DNA of 64,000 nucleotides from Spongiactinospora sp. TRM90649 (GCF_029382225.1 NZ_JARLTC010000010.1:124001-188000); one strand, 5' to 3'; positions 16,742-25,993 are shown, numbered from the stretch's first letter. Notes: generated by a model not told the origin, from the sequence alone. Made by a program: numbers and translations.

Positions 16742-17605
16742 ATGGGTTTTCGCAGGCACGGGCCGTTCCGGCCCGGTGATCAGGTTCAGCTCACCGACCC
16801 GAAGAACAAGCGTCACACGGTGACGCTGCGCGAGGGCGGCGCCTTCCACACGCACAAGGGGTCGATTCAGCACGACGAGCTGATCGGGATGCCGGAGGGG
16901 TCGGTGGTGCGCTCGTCCGGCGGCACGGCCTACCTCGCCTTCCGCCACCTGCTCCAGGACTACGCGGTGTCCATGCCGCGCGGGGCGGCGGTGATCTATC
17001 CCAAGGACGCCGCGATGATCGTGGGGATGGCCGACGTCTTCCCCGGGGCCCGGGTGGTCGAGGCGGGGGTCGGTTCGGGGGCGCTGAGCTGTTTCCTGCT
17101 GCGGGCGGTGGGAGAGAACGGTCATCTGACCTCCTATGAGCGGCGCGAGGACTTCGCCGAGGTGGCCCGCAAGAACGTGGAGAAGTTCTACGGCGGGCCG
17201 GCCGAGCAGTGGCGGCTGGTCGTCGGCGACTTCGTCACGGCACTCGACGAGACCGATGTCGACCGCGTCGTGCTCGACATGCTCGCCCCATGGGAGTGCG
17301 TGGACGCCGCGGCCAAGTCGCTCACGCCCGGAGGCGTGATCTGCTGTTATGTCGCCACGACGACCCAGCTCTCGCGTACTGTCGAGAGCATCAGGGATCA
17401 CGGGAGTTTCACCGAACCGCATTCGTGGGAGACCCTCATCCGCGACTGGCATGTCGAAGGGCTCGCCGTACGGCCCGACCACCGGATGGTCGGGCACACC
17501 GGGTTCCTCGTCACGGCCCGCCGCATGGCGGACGGGGTCACCCCCCCGCCCCGCCGCAGGCGTCCGGCGAAGGGAGCGTATGGCGAGGAGGCGAGCGCGC
17601 CGTGA
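16742..17605 (+). CDS. trmI: tRNA (adenine-58-N1)-methyltransferase TrmI
   Basis: 287 residues. SAM-dependent enzyme forming m1A58 in the T-loop of tRNA, active as a tetramer in the family. An N-terminal beta domain (GDQVQLTDPKNKRHTVTL) precedes the Rossmann methyltransferase with motif I VEAGVGSGALSCFLL (about 102-116), the acidic ribose-binding step and DRVVLDMLAPWE. The ATG at 16742 has no Shine-Dalgarno and sits just after a TACCCT box, so it is probably leaderless. Position directly upstream of mpa matches the M. tuberculosis order (Rv2118c before the proteasome genes). Confidence 0.95.
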   Translation: MGFRRHGPFRPGDQVQLTDPKNKRHTVTLREGGAFHTHKGSIQHDELIGMPEGSVVRSSGGTAYLAFRHLLQDYAVSMPRGAAVIYPKDAAMIVGMADVFPGARVVEAGVGSGALSCFLLRAVGENGHLTSYERREDFAEVARKNVEKFYGGPAEQWRLVVGDFVTALDETDVDRVVLDMLAPWECVDAAAKSLTPGGVICCYVATTTQLSRTVESIRDHGSFTEPHSWETLIRDWHVEGLAVRPDHRMVGHTGFLVTARRMADGVTPPPRRRRPAKGAYGEEASAP

Positions 17606-17654
17606 TGGTGACGATTCGGCATCGGCCCTGAAACGCGCGCGACACGGGAACAGA

Positions 17655-17683
17655 TTGCCGTGTTCGTATGCTGCCAGTACTAA
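17655..17683 (+). promoter_or_regulatory. Possible promoter upstream of mpa
   Basis: TTGCCG (17655-17660) and TACTAA (17678-17683) separated by 17 bp, 132 bp before the mpa start, in a 209-bp gap that is markedly AT-richer than its surroundings. The -10 match is weak. Confidence 0.3.
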
Positions 17684-17814
17684 ACGCATCTATTAGGGAT
17701 TAATCACCAAGCACCGGTTGTAACTAGACGAACACTGCCCGGCCAGGTTACGGAAAGCCGCTAGATAGGTAGGGTCTTTAGTAGTCGCCCTCGACTGGGA
17801 AGGAGGTGACGGGC

Positions 17815-19578
17815 ATGGCAGCTCGCGACGACGCTGAGGCTCGAGCCGCACAGCGCGAACGGGAGGTCGCCGATCTCACAACACAGGTCTCCTTCCTCCA
17901 GGAGGAGATCACCGCGCTGCGCCGCAAGCTTGCGGAGTCTCCCCGTCAGGCAAGGGTTCTGGAGGAGCGCCTGCACGAGGCACAGGCGAATCTGGCCGCG
18001 GTGACCGGTCAGAACGAACGCCTCGTGGCGACCCTCAAGGAGGCGAGAGACCAGATTGTCGCGCTGAAGGAGGAGGTCGACCGGCTGGCGCAACCGCCGT
18101 CGGGTTTCGGCGTCTTCCTGTCGGCCCGGGAGGACGGCACGGTGGAGGTGTTCACCGGGGGGCGCAAGCTCCGGGTCAACGCCAGCCCGGCCGTCGATGT
18201 GCAGTCCCTGATGCGTGGCCAGGAGGTCATGCTCAACGAGGCGTTGAACGTCGTCGAGGCGCTCGGTTACGAGACCGTCGGCGAGATCGTGATGCTGAAG
18301 GAGTTGCTCGAGGACGGCGAGCGCGCGCTGGTGATCTCGCACGCCGACGAGGAGCGCGTGGTCCGTCTTGCCGAGTCGCTCAAGGAACAGCCCATCAGGG
18401 CCGGCGATTCCCTCCTCCTCGAACCGAGGTCCGGCTATGTGTACGAGCGGATCCCCAAGTCCGAGGTCGAGGAGCTCGTGCTGGAGGAGGTGCCCGACAT
18501 CTCCTACGAGGAGATCGGCGGCCTCTCCCGCCAGATCGAGCTGATCCGGGACGCCATCGAGCTTCCCTACCTGCACGCCGACCTGTTCCGCGAGCACGAG
18601 CTGCGCCCGCCCAAGGGCGTCCTGCTCTACGGCCCGCCCGGTTGCGGCAAGACCCTCATCGCCAAGGCCGTCGCCAACTCGCTGGCCAAGCAGGTGGCGG
18701 AGAAGACCGGCCAGTCCGGCAAGAGCTTCTTCCTCAACATCAAGGGCCCAGAGCTGCTCAACAAGTATGTCGGCGAGACCGAGCGGCACATCCGGCTGGT
18801 CTTCCAGCGGGCCAGGGAGAAGGCTTCCGAGGGCACCCCGGTGATCGTGTTCTTCGACGAGATGGACTCGATCTTCAGGACCCGTGGTTCCGGAGTCTCC
18901 TCCGACGTCGAGAACACGATCGTGCCCCAGCTCCTGTCCGAGATCGACGGTGTCGAGGGCCTGGAGAACGTGATCGTGATCGGGGCGTCGAACCGCGAGG
19001 ACATGATCGACCCCGCGATCCTGCGTCCCGGCCGGCTGGACGTGAAGATCAAGATCGAGCGTCCCGACGCCGAGGCGGCCAAGGACATCTTCTCCAAGTA
19101 CATCACCACCACGCTCCCGCTCTCCCAGGACGACCTGACCGAGCACGGCACCTCCCGTGACGCGACCGTTCAGGCGATGATCCAGCGGGTCGTGGAGCGG
19201 ATGTACACCGAGAGCGAGGAGAACCGCTTCCTGGAGGTCACCTACGCCAACGGTGACAAGGAGGTCCTCTACTTCAAGGACTTCAACTCCGGCGCGATGA
19301 TCCAGAACATCGTCGACCGGGGCAAGAAGATGGCGATCAAGGAGTTCCTGGAGACCGGCAGCAAGGGCCTGCGAGTCGCCCACCTGCTCGCCGCCTGCGT
19401 CGACGAGTTCTCCGAGAACGAAGACCTCCCCAACACCACCAACCCCGACGACTGGGCCCGCATCTCCGGCAAGAAGGGCGAGCGGATCGTCTACATCCGC
19501 ACGCTCGTCTCCGGCAAGCAGGGCACCGAGGCCGGGCGCTCCATCGACACGGTCGCCAACACCGGTCAGTACCTCTGA
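17815..19578 (+). CDS. mpa: Proteasome-associated AAA+ ATPase Mpa/ARC
   Basis: 587 residues from the ATG at 17815, after AAGGAGG at 17800-17806 (a GTG at 17806 overlaps that site). Unfolds Pup-tagged proteins and feeds the 20S core. Order: N-terminal coiled coil (about 1-85) that captures Pup, tandem OB domains (about 90-235), then AAA+ with Walker A GPPGCGKT (273-280), Walker B FFDEMD (Asp348/Glu349) and an arginine-finger region (AILRPGRLD). The C-terminus ends GQYL, the penultimate-Tyr motif that docks into the proteasome alpha ring. A strong terminator follows. Confidence 0.97.
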   Translation: MAARDDAEARAAQREREVADLTTQVSFLQEEITALRRKLAESPRQARVLEERLHEAQANLAAVTGQNERLVATLKEARDQIVALKEEVDRLAQPPSGFGVFLSAREDGTVEVFTGGRKLRVNASPAVDVQSLMRGQEVMLNEALNVVEALGYETVGEIVMLKELLEDGERALVISHADEERVVRLAESLKEQPIRAGDSLLLEPRSGYVYERIPKSEVEELVLEEVPDISYEEIGGLSRQIELIRDAIELPYLHADLFREHELRPPKGVLLYGPPGCGKTLIAKAVANSLAKQVAEKTGQSGKSFFLNIKGPELLNKYVGETERHIRLVFQRAREKASEGTPVIVFFDEMDSIFRTRGSGVSSDVENTIVPQLLSEIDGVEGLENVIVIGASNREDMIDPAILRPGRLDVKIKIERPDAEAAKDIFSKYITTTLPLSQDDLTEHGTSRDATVQAMIQRVVERMYTESEENRFLEVTYANGDKEVLYFKDFNSGAMIQNIVDRGKKMAIKEFLETGSKGLRVAHLLAACVDEFSENEDLPNTTNPDDWARISGKKGERIVYIRTLVSGKQGTEAGRSIDTVANTGQYL

Positions 19579-19606
19579 CGGCGGGCGCCCCCGAGACGCG
19601 TTTCGA

Positions 19607-19634
19607 CGGCGCGGACCCCACCGGGTCCGCGCCG
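19607..19634 (+). terminator. Strong hairpin terminator after mpa
   Basis: 12-bp perfect stem (19607-19618 with 19623-19634) and a 4-nt CACC loop, 28 bp past the mpa stop, followed by TTCG. It lacks a long T-run, as is common in high-GC actinobacteria. Confidence 0.7.
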
Positions 19635-19769
19635 TTCGCGTGTCCGCCGCCGGGGCTCCCGTGACAGGTGTGATCGATGATGCCGGTGTGAAAAGGGGGA
19701 AACCGGGGAACCGCTTCGCGACCTAGATCGTCCAATCGGCGTGCGTGCAGACATCGGTGCGGACGCCGG

Positions 19770-20945
19770 GTGACCGGGACGGTCCAGGGGGCGGGCGCCG
19801 TGCGCGTGCCGTCCCAGCGGTCGGGCGGCTCCCGCGCCGCGGATAAGGGTGCTGCCGCGTCGCCTCCGTCCCTCGGGCGGATCGCGGAACTCGACCTGCT
19901 GCGGTTCCTGGCGGCGCTGGCCGTCGTGGCGTTCCACTACCTGGTGGCGTTCGCCTCGATCTGGGGGGAGCGCCCGAGCAAGCTGTTCCCCGCGACCGCC
20001 TCCATGGCCGGGCTCGGCATCCTCGGGGTCGAGCTGTTCTTCATGATCAGCGGCTTCGTGATCCTGATGACCGTGTGGGGCCGGGGGATCGGCGGCTTCG
20101 CCCGCTCCCGGCTCGTGCGGCTGTTCCCGGCCTACTGGGTGAGCGTGCTCGCCGTCGTTGGCGTCTACGGCCTGACCACGGCGACCGCCCTGAACCCCCG
20201 GCTGTCCACGGGGGAGTACGCGGTCAACCTGACCATGCTGCAGCGCGCGTTCGGCGTCACCGACGCCAACGGCGTCTACTGGTCTCTCTGGGTCGAGCTG
20301 CGCTTCTACCTGCTCATCGCGGTGCTGGTGCTGGCCGGGGTCACCATGGCCCGCTGCCTGATCTTCATGGGCGTGTGGCTGGCCGCGACGGTCGCCGCGA
20401 CCTTCGCGGAACTCGGCCCGATCGCCGATCTGGTCGTGATGCCGAAGTACTCGCCCTACTTCATCGCCGGCATGGCCCTGTTCCTGATCCGCCGCTTCGG
20501 CTCCGCCGTGCACCTGTGGGCGTTCGTGGCGGCCGGATACGCCCTGGCGCTGCCATCGGCGCTGCAACGGGTCGCCGGGCGGGTGAAGGCCGCGGGATTC
20601 AAGGGGATGCCCGTCGAGGACTGGATGGTCGTGGCCGCCATCACGCTGATGTTCGGCGTCATGGCCGCGGTGGCGCTCGGAGCCCTGTCCAGGCTCACGT
20701 GGGGCGGCCTGACGGTCCTGGGCGGCCTGACCTATCCGCTCTACCTCTTCCACACTCCGGTGGCCGTGGTGCTCGTTCCGGGCCTCCGGGACGCCCTGCC
20801 CCCGTGGGTGGTCGCGGCGGCGGCCACGGCGGCCGCCATCGCGCTCTCCTACGCCGTCTACACCCTGGTCGAGCGGCCCGTGCAGCGGCTGTTCCGGCCC
20901 GCCTCGCGCAGAGGCCGTGCCGCCAGGCGACACGCGACCACGTAA
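19770..20945 (+). CDS. Acyltransferase 3 family membrane protein
   Basis: 391 residues with about ten membrane helices. The N-terminal ELDLLRFLAALAVVAFHY carries the conserved Arg and His of acyltransferase-3 (OafA/NodX-like) enzymes, and GVELFFMISGFVI is the second family motif. It should O-acylate a cell-surface sugar or lipid. The GTG at 19770 has a poor ribosome site and the hydrophilic first 35 residues leave a later start possible. Not part of the Pup pathway; it sits between mpa and dop. Confidence 0.88.
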   Translation: MTGTVQGAGAVRVPSQRSGGSRAADKGAAASPPSLGRIAELDLLRFLAALAVVAFHYLVAFASIWGERPSKLFPATASMAGLGILGVELFFMISGFVILMTVWGRGIGGFARSRLVRLFPAYWVSVLAVVGVYGLTTATALNPRLSTGEYAVNLTMLQRAFGVTDANGVYWSLWVELRFYLLIAVLVLAGVTMARCLIFMGVWLAATVAATFAELGPIADLVVMPKYSPYFIAGMALFLIRRFGSAVHLWAFVAAGYALALPSALQRVAGRVKAAGFKGMPVEDWMVVAAITLMFGVMAAVALGALSRLTWGGLTVLGGLTYPLYLFHTPVAVVLVPGLRDALPPWVVAAAATAAAIALSYAVYTLVERPVQRLFRPASRRGRAARRHATT

Positions 20946-21068
20946 AGTCCCATGCAGACCCGGGAAAAGGCATCTGTGCCATAACCGTCTGTCCGCAGCC
21001 GATGGTGAAGGGTCTAGGCTCGGGGATATACACGGCGGAAGCACAGCCCCGACGAACAGAGGATGCGC

Positions 21069-22586
21069 ATGACGGTACGGCGGGTGATGGGCATCGAGAC
21101 CGAGTATGGGATATCCGTGCCCGGCCAGCCGGGGGCCAACGCGATGGTGACCTCCTCGCAGGTCGTCAACGCGTACCTGGCGGCATCGGCGGCCCGGGCG
21201 CGCCGCGCGCGGTGGGACTTCGAAGAGGAGAACCCGCTGCGCGACGCCCGAGGCTTCGATCTGGCCCGGGAGGTCGCCGACCCCAGCCAGCTCACCGACG
21301 AGGATCTCGGGCTGGCCAACGTGATCCTGACCAACGGCGCGCGGCTCTATGTCGACCACGCCCATCCCGAGTACTCCACGCCCGAGTGCACCAATCCCCG
21401 GGCCGCGGTGATCTGGGACAAGGCGGGCGAGCGGGTGATGCTCGACGCGGCGACCCGGGCGTCGGCCGTGCCGTCCAACGCCCCCATTCAGCTCTACAAG
21501 AACAACACCGACAACAAGGGCGCGTCGTACGGCTGCCACGAGAACTACCTGATGCGGCGGGCCACGCCGTTCGCCGACATCGTGCGGCACCTGACCCCGT
21601 TCTTCGTGTCCAGGCAGGTGGTCACCGGGGCCGGCCGGGTCGGCATCGGCCAGGACTCCCGCGGCGAGGGTTTCCAGATCAGCCAGCGCGCCGACTTCTT
21701 CGAGGTCGAGGTGGGCCTGGAGACGACGCTCAAGCGGCCGATCATCAACACCCGCGACGAGCCGCACGCCGACCCGGAGAAGTACCGGCGGCTGCACGTC
21801 ATCATCGGCGACGCCAACATGTCGGAGATCTCCACCTATCTGAAGCTGGGCTCCACCGCGCTGGTGCTCGCCATGATCGAGGACGGTTTCCTCACCCGCG
21901 ACTTCGCCGTGGACAACCCGGTGGCCGCGCTGCGCGCGGTCTCCCACGACCCGACCTGCCGCTACGAGATCCCGCTGCGCGACGGGCGCAAGCTCACCGC
22001 GATCCAGCTCCAGATGGAGTATCTGGAGCAGGCCAGGAAGTACGCCGAGGAGCGCAGCGGCAACGGCGTGGACGAGATCACCAAGGACGTCCTGGACCGC
22101 TGGGAGTCCGTGCTGACCCGCTTGGCCGAAGACCCGATGCAGTTGTCGCGCGAACTCGACTGGGTGGCCAAGCTGGAGCTGCTGGAGGGCTACCGCACGC
22201 GTGACGGGCTGGCCTGGAGCCATCCCCGGCTGCAGCTCGTCGACCTGCAGTACTCCGACATCCGTACCGAGCGGGGCCTGTACAACCGGCTGGTGGCGCG
22301 CGGGCGCATGCAGCGCCTGGTGACCGAGGCCGACGTCGAGCGGGCCATCGAGCAGCCGCCGAACGACACCCGGGCCTACTTCCGCGGCCGTTGCCTGCGG
22401 CAGTACAGCGAGGCGGTGGCGGCGGCGTCCTGGGACTCCGTCATCTTCGACATCCCCGGCCGCGACTCCCTGCAGCGGGTGCCGACCTTGGAGCCGCTGC
22501 GCGGCACCAAGGCCCACGTCGGGGAGCTCTTCGACCGCTGCCACACGGCCGCCGACCTGGTGGCCGCCCTGACCGGCGACCACTGA
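21069..22586 (+). CDS. dop: Pup deamidase/depupylase Dop
   Basis: 505 residues from the ATG at 21069, 6 bp after AGAGG (ATG 21063 is the alternative). Converts the C-terminal Gln of Pup to Glu and also removes Pup from substrates. It has the glutamine-synthetase-like fold: ATP/Mg glutamates in GIETEYG, catalytic Asp96 in [17 protein letters not shown], and the Dop-specific loop [20 protein letters not shown] that PafA lacks. TRDEPHAD and KNNTDNKG are shared with PafA. Pup here ends in GGQ, so Dop activity is required. It is separated from pup by a membrane-protein gene. Confidence 0.96.
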   Translation: MTVRRVMGIETEYGISVPGQPGANAMVTSSQVVNAYLAASAARARRARWDFEEENPLRDARGFDLAREVADPSQLTDEDLGLANVILTNGARLYVDHAHPEYSTPECTNPRAAVIWDKAGERVMLDAATRASAVPSNAPIQLYKNNTDNKGASYGCHENYLMRRATPFADIVRHLTPFFVSRQVVTGAGRVGIGQDSRGEGFQISQRADFFEVEVGLETTLKRPIINTRDEPHADPEKYRRLHVIIGDANMSEISTYLKLGSTALVLAMIEDGFLTRDFAVDNPVAALRAVSHDPTCRYEIPLRDGRKLTAIQLQMEYLEQARKYAEERSGNGVDEITKDVLDRWESVLTRLAEDPMQLSRELDWVAKLELLEGYRTRDGLAWSHPRLQLVDLQYSDIRTERGLYNRLVARGRMQRLVTEADVERAIEQPPNDTRAYFRGRCLRQYSEAVAAASWDSVIFDIPGRDSLQRVPTLEPLRGTKAHVGELFDRCHTAADLVAALTGDH

Positions 22587-22600
22587 TCCCCGCTGACGAC

Positions 22601-22628
22601 GAGGGGGCGCGAACGCGCCCTCTCTTTC
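22601..22628 (+). terminator. Terminator after dop
   Basis: GGGGGCGC-GAAC-GCGCCCTC hairpin with a GAAC loop followed by TCTTTCGT, starting 15 bp after the dop stop. Confidence 0.6.
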
Positions 22629-22637
22629 GTGCTTTCC

Positions 22638-22654
22638 GATCTACTTTGTAAAGG
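22638..22654. repeat. 17-bp repeat GATCTACTTTGTAAAGG, copy 1
   Basis: Identical to 41670-41686. Contains the small dyad CTTT-GT-AAAG. Intergenic, just after the dop terminator and 30 bp from the stop of the convergent membrane gene. Confidence 0.6.
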
Positions 22655-22683
22655 CGCCTGGCCGGGCCGCTCCGCACGGCCGG

Positions 22684-23100
22684 TCAGACCAGGCCGATGC
22701 CCAGCGTCAGCGTGCCAACCCCCAGTCCCACGCCGCCCAGCACGGTGAGCCAGATGAGGATGTTGGGCTTGGTGTCGCGGGGGCGCACCACGGACAGGAA
22801 GAACCCGAGGGGCATCAGGATCGGGGCGGCCACGATGAGCGTGCGCACGAGTTCCTTGACGCCTTCGGAGAGGGCGGCCTGGTCCACGTAGAGCATGGCG
22901 ACCAGGGCGAAGAGCACCAGCACCCCCGCGTGCGCGTGCCCGGCCCGCCACAGGCTTCGCCTGGTCGGATTGTCCAGATAGCCGGGTATGTTGCGAGTGA
23001 GATGTGCCAGCAGTGTCATGCCGCCGAAGGCGACGGCGGGCACGGTGATCAGGAGCACCCCTGCGGTGCTCAGCGAGGAGGCGGACATGGAAGCGGACAT
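22684..23100 (-). CDS. Small integral membrane protein under a multi-dyad operator
   Basis: 138 residues with four membrane helices (about 13-33, 55-75, 85-108, 115-136). The ATG at 23100 follows GGGAG. No family named with confidence. It is inserted between dop and pup on the opposite strand, breaking the usual dop-pup adjacency. Immediately upstream is an array of CTATC/GATAG dyads (23117-23154) typical of a dimeric repressor, so expression is probably tightly regulated; the regulator is not encoded nearby. Confidence 0.78.
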   Translation of the reverse strand: MSASMSASSLSTAGVLLITVPAVAFGGMTLLAHLTRNIPGYLDNPTRRSLWRAGHAHAGVLVLFALVAMLYVDQAALSEGVKELVRTLIVAAPILMPLGFFLSVVRPRDTKPNILIWLTVLGGVGLGVGTLTLGIGLV

Positions 23101-23116
23101 GGTGGACTCCCATTAG

Positions 23117-23154
23117 GTAGCTTTGCTATCCAATTATTGGATAGGTGGGCTATC
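23117..23154. promoter_or_regulatory. Operator array: CTATCCAA-TTA-TTGGATAG plus flanking half-sites
   Basis: Central perfect dyad at 23126-23144 (8-bp arms, TTA spacer). To its left GGTAGC-TTT-GCTATCC forms a near dyad, and to its right GATAG-N5-CTATC another. The array lies within 55 bp upstream of the membrane gene start at 23100 and about 100 bp upstream of pup. It looks like a MarR-, TetR- or PadR-type operator. Confidence 0.6.
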
Positions 23155-23249
23155 TAGTCAAGTCCCGAAGATCGTCCCTTCGTGCGCGCGCAAGGTGGTC
23201 CACTTCGGGGAAGATATGACACAGGTGCATCCCCTACTTGGAGGTAGCG

Positions 23250-23459
23250 ATGGCAACCAGGGACACCGGCGGTCAGAAGCAGACCGGCCGCCGCGAGAAC
23301 GAGACCGAGGAGGTCGACGCCCAGGCGGCCCCCGACGTCCAGGAGCGCCAGGACAAGCTCACCGACGACGTCGACGCGATCCTCGACGAGATCGACGAGG
23401 TCCTCGAAGAGAACGCGGAAGAGTTCATCCGCTCGTACGTCCAAAAGGGCGGTCAGTAG
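23250..23459 (+). CDS. pup: Prokaryotic ubiquitin-like protein Pup
   Basis: 69 residues from the ATG at 23250, 5 bp after GGAGG (23240-23244). The N-terminal half is polar and disordered (TRDTGGQKQTGRREN). The C-terminal half holds the helix that binds Mpa's coiled coil (DVQERQDKLTDDVDAILDEI). It ends YVQKGGQ, i.e. the Gln form that Dop must deamidate before PafA can attach it to lysines. In most relatives prcB follows at once; here about 7 kb intervene. Confidence 0.97.
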   Translation: MATRDTGGQKQTGRRENETEEVDAQAAPDVQERQDKLTDDVDAILDEIDEVLEENAEEFIRSYVQKGGQ

Positions 23460-24034
23460 GGCGACGTACGCCGCATGACCGGCACGTGGCGCGAGCGCCG
23501 CGCTGCCGGTGAAGGGCGCGGACCACGGCGAGATCGGCAGGATCTCCCGGGTCGGGCACACGCGCCCCACCAGTAGCACCTGAGCCTGCCGCGCCGCCGC
23601 CGCTCAGCACCACACCCACCCACAAGGGCCACGGCACGGAAGCACCACCGCAAGCCGTCCGGCCCCACCCCGTGGTCACCTGCAGCGGCCGGCCCGCCCG
23701 CTCACCCCTCCCCGAAGCCCACCCGGATCGCACACCCCCAACCCACCCACCGCCTGGAGGCGTGCCCCCCACCCGAGCCGCGTACCTCCACGCCGCTCCG
23801 TCCCCCCCGCGCTCTGGAGCCACGCCCCGCCTCCTGCACCCCCCTCCACGCCGTGCCGCCCCGCTGCCCATGCGCAGCCCCCAGCAGCCAGATGCCTCCA
23901 GCGGCGCTGTCGCGCCCCCGATGGGTCCCGCTGCGCTCGGACGTTCTTTCTTGGGTCGGGCCGCGCCCGACGCTGCCGCCACCCACTTGATCGCCTGGAC
24001 AGTGTCGCCGTGGGGCGGGGTGGGGCGTCTGTGG
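23460..24034. other. 575-bp region without a convincing gene, strongly C-rich on the + strand
   Basis: From about 23600 to 23960 the + strand is built of C-runs (CCCACCC, CCCCCC) with few G-runs, unlike the balanced GC of neighbouring genes. Open frames on either strand give only low-complexity Pro-rich or Gly/Arg-rich peptides without ribosome sites. It marks the left edge of the segment inserted between pup and prcB. The G-rich complementary strand could form quadruplexes. Confidence 0.5.
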
Positions 24035-24451
24035 TCAGTCGCTGGTGACGACGCTGGTGTTCTGGCAGGCGGTGAGGCGCCACTGGCCGTTCTCCTTGGC
24101 CATGACGAACAGCGGCGTGCCCACGTCGTCCGTCCCGTCTGGGTTGCGGTAGACCTGGCGCAGCTTCACGGCCGCGACGTCGGGGCGGATGAACAGCACG
24201 TGTTCGATCTCGAACGTGACCGTCGTGTCCTGCATCCCGCCGGGGAGCACCTGGTGGGTGAAGGTCGAGATCGCGTCACGGCCGAAGAGGCGTTTGCCGT
24301 GGCCGGTCGTCCAGATCGCGTCGGCTCGGAACAGGGCGACGAACTCGTCGGGGAGTTCGTTGTTCTGGGAGTGCTCGACCGCGGCCACCACCTGCTGGAT
24401 CGCCTCGATGTCGGTTCGGTTCGTCTGGCCCGCGATGTTCATCGTGCTCAT
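24035..24451 (-). CDS. SnoaL-like / SgcJ-EcaC family protein (NTF2 fold)
   Basis: 138 residues. Single NTF2-like domain: helix DIEAIQQVVAAVEHSQNNE, ELPDEFVALFRADAIWTTGHGKRLFGRDAI and terminal strands GQWRLTACQNTSVV, as in DUF4440/SgcJ proteins. Function not predictable from the fold. The ATG at 24451 lacks a ribosome site; TAAGTT 7 nt upstream and TTGACC 17 bp before TCTAAG make a good leaderless promoter. Its promoter lies inside the tail of a broken hydrolase gene. Confidence 0.85.
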   Translation of the reverse strand: MSTMNIAGQTNRTDIEAIQQVVAAVEHSQNNELPDEFVALFRADAIWTTGHGKRLFGRDAISTFTHQVLPGGMQDTTVTFEIEHVLFIRPDVAAVKLRQVYRNPDGTDDVGTPLFVMAKENGQWRLTACQNTSVVTSD

Positions 24452-24662
24452 GCCGATGAACTTAGAACCTTGAGTTCGCTTGAGGTCAAGTGGGTCGCCA
24501 CGCCCGTGCGTCGCCGGTGAGGGCGGCGTAGAAGGCCCCGTACGTCCTCGACCAGCGGCTCCGGGGCCTCCAGGGCCGGATAGGCGCCGCCGCCGGGCAG
24601 TTCGGTCCATCGGGCGATGTCGGCCTCGCGTTCGGCGAAACGGCGGATCGTGACGTCGTCCC
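24450..24662 (-). pseudogene. C-terminal remnant of an alpha/beta (epoxide) hydrolase
   Basis: Read on the minus strand from 24662, one frame gives DDVTIRRFAEREADIARW, then TELPGGGAYPALEAPEPLVEDVRGLLRR in continuation. This matches the usual end of actinobacterial epoxide hydrolase-like proteins (ARWTELPxGGHxAALExPExLVEDVRxF), with the catalytic His replaced by Tyr or lost. There is no start codon or upstream domain: the frame breaks at 24662 against a fragment in the opposite orientation. Confidence 0.5.
24459..24489 (-). promoter_or_regulatory. Promoter of the SnoaL-like gene, leaderless
   Basis: -35 TTGACC (24489-24484), 17-bp spacer, overlapping -10 TCTAAG / TAAGTT, then 7 nt to the ATG. 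The spacer contains a direct repeat CTCAAG-N4-CTCAAG that could be an activator site. Confidence 0.5.
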
Positions 24663-24665
24663 TAG

Positions 24666-24716
24666 CTCGGCGTCACCGCACGAGCCCAGCTCGCCGACCT
24701 GGCCCTCGGCGGCTGA
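24666..24716 (+). pseudogene. C-terminal remnant of a possible LuxR-type regulator
   Basis: A 16-residue frame LGVTARAQLADLALGG ending in TGA, resembling the end of LuxR-type HTH domains (KLGVTSRAQLA...). It starts where the hydrolase remnant stops. Too short for certainty. Confidence 0.3.
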
Positions 24717-24721
24717 CCACC

Positions 24722-25972
24722 TCAGGTGCACAGCGCGATGATCTCGTTGCGCGGGGTTTCGAGGCGGTGCGGGCCCGGCTGGGCCGGGAGGGTGGTGAGG
24801 GGGGCCTGGATCACGTGGCGGATGGCCGGGCCCCAGAGGATGAGGCCCTCCGCGTCGAGGACGAGGAAGTCGGGGCCGTGGCGCAGGAGCAGGGGGCCGT
24901 CGGGGGAGGCGCTGACGGCGGTGCGACCCGCCCGGATGGCGTTGACGATGGAGGCGGGGGCGGACGGGTCCTCGGCGAGGATCCAGGTGGTGGGGGAACC
25001 GGGCGGGTGGCCGTCCTCTGGGCGGTGGAAGTCGCTGCCGCCGAGCATGACCGGGTTGGGCGACCAGGCCCCCGCCCAGGCGAGGGGGGCTCCCCAGGTG
25101 CGGTCCCACCAGCTCCAGTGCCAGATCTCTGCCGCGTGGGCGCCGATGCCCGGCGGGTGCCGCCAGGCGCAGTCGGCGGCCACCGGGTGGTTGATCGACA
25201 GGACGCCACCGGCGGCGTCGGCCGCGTGCGCCCAGGTCTCCGGGGGACGCCGGAAGTCGATCCAGCTCATCTCGCCGAACGCGTTGGCGTGGCCGAGGTC
25301 GGTGGTGACCTCCTGCCCCGGTATGAGGGTGACGCCGCTCGCGCGGGCCGCCGCCGGAAGTTCGGGGTGGTGGCTCGTGGTGTTGTGGTCGGTGACGGCG
25401 AGGAAGTCCAGGCCGAGGTCGCGGGCGTGACCGGCGAGCTGGGGCACCGTGAGGGCGCCGTCGGAGTGCACGGTGTGAGCGTGCAGGTCTCCGGCGGCCC
25501 ACGTCAGGCCGGACAAGCCGGGTAGTCCACGCCGGACGGCGGCGGGCGGAGGCCGCTCACCCGGCGGGACTGCATCCTGTGCCCCCAGAGCCCCCAGAGC
25601 CCCCAGAGCCTCTGTAAGCGCCGGAGGGGTGTCGTACGCCGAGATGGTCACCTCGTACGGCAGGCCCTCCTCCGGGACCCGGTAGAGCCCCAGCAGGACC
25701 CGCCAGGTGCCCGGTTCGGGCTCGCCGGGCAGGTACCCGGGCGTGGCCCACTCCGGTGCGATGGTGTACTCCTCGCGCGCGCCCCCCGACCAGCCGCGGA
25801 AGCCGTCCGGGCCCTCGCAGCCCAGGTCGATGGTCCCGGCCGTCCGGTCGTAGGAGAGGTGGACGCGCAGCGCCCGCGCCCAGGCGGGCGGCTCGAACGG
25901 CACGTCGTGCACCGGGGCGGAGACCCGGTCGCTCAGGGTGTGGACGCCGCGGTGGCGGAAGACGTGTTCCAT
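24722..25972 (-). CDS. CehA/McbA-family PHP-domain metallohydrolase
   Basis: 416 residues. An N-terminal beta domain of about 145 residues is followed by a PHP metal centre: GDLHAHTVHSDG (about 158-169), AVTDHNTTSHH, PGQEVTT, SINHP and GGSDFH. Such enzymes hydrolyse phosphodiesters or phosphomonoesters. No signal peptide is visible, so it should be cytosolic. It lies 21 bp downstream of the ABC ATPase gene and is the last gene of that operon, suggesting that it processes the imported compound. The ATG has a weak ribosome site. Confidence 0.88.
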   Translation of the reverse strand: MEHVFRHRGVHTLSDRVSAPVHDVPFEPPAWARALRVHLSYDRTAGTIDLGCEGPDGFRGWSGGAREEYTIAPEWATPGYLPGEPEPGTWRVLLGLYRVPEEGLPYEVTISAYDTPPALTEALGALGALGAQDAVPPGERPPPAAVRRGLPGLSGLTWAAGDLHAHTVHSDGALTVPQLAGHARDLGLDFLAVTDHNTTSHHPELPAAARASGVTLIPGQEVTTDLGHANAFGEMSWIDFRRPPETWAHAADAAGGVLSINHPVAADCAWRHPPGIGAHAAEIWHWSWWDRTWGAPLAWAGAWSPNPVMLGGSDFHRPEDGHPPGSPTTWILAEDPSAPASIVNAIRAGRTAVSASPDGPLLLRHGPDFLVLDAEGLILWGPAIRHVIQAPLTTLPAQPGPHRLETPRNEIIALCT

Positions 25973-25993
25973 GGTCTTCTGAGGCTACGTCCC

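Noticed and set aside
17606..17814. Possible small RNA or riboswitch before mpa
   Set aside because: The gap is AT-richer than average but shows no stable stem; a promoter is the simpler reading.
19566..22583. 1005-codon minus-strand frame across acyltransferase and dop
   Set aside because: Antisense shadow of two well-supported genes; no domain recognisable.
23425..24083. Several overlapping open frames after pup
   Set aside because: Products are low-complexity Pro/Arg/Gly peptides without start signals; the DNA bias is strand-wide, not codon-based.
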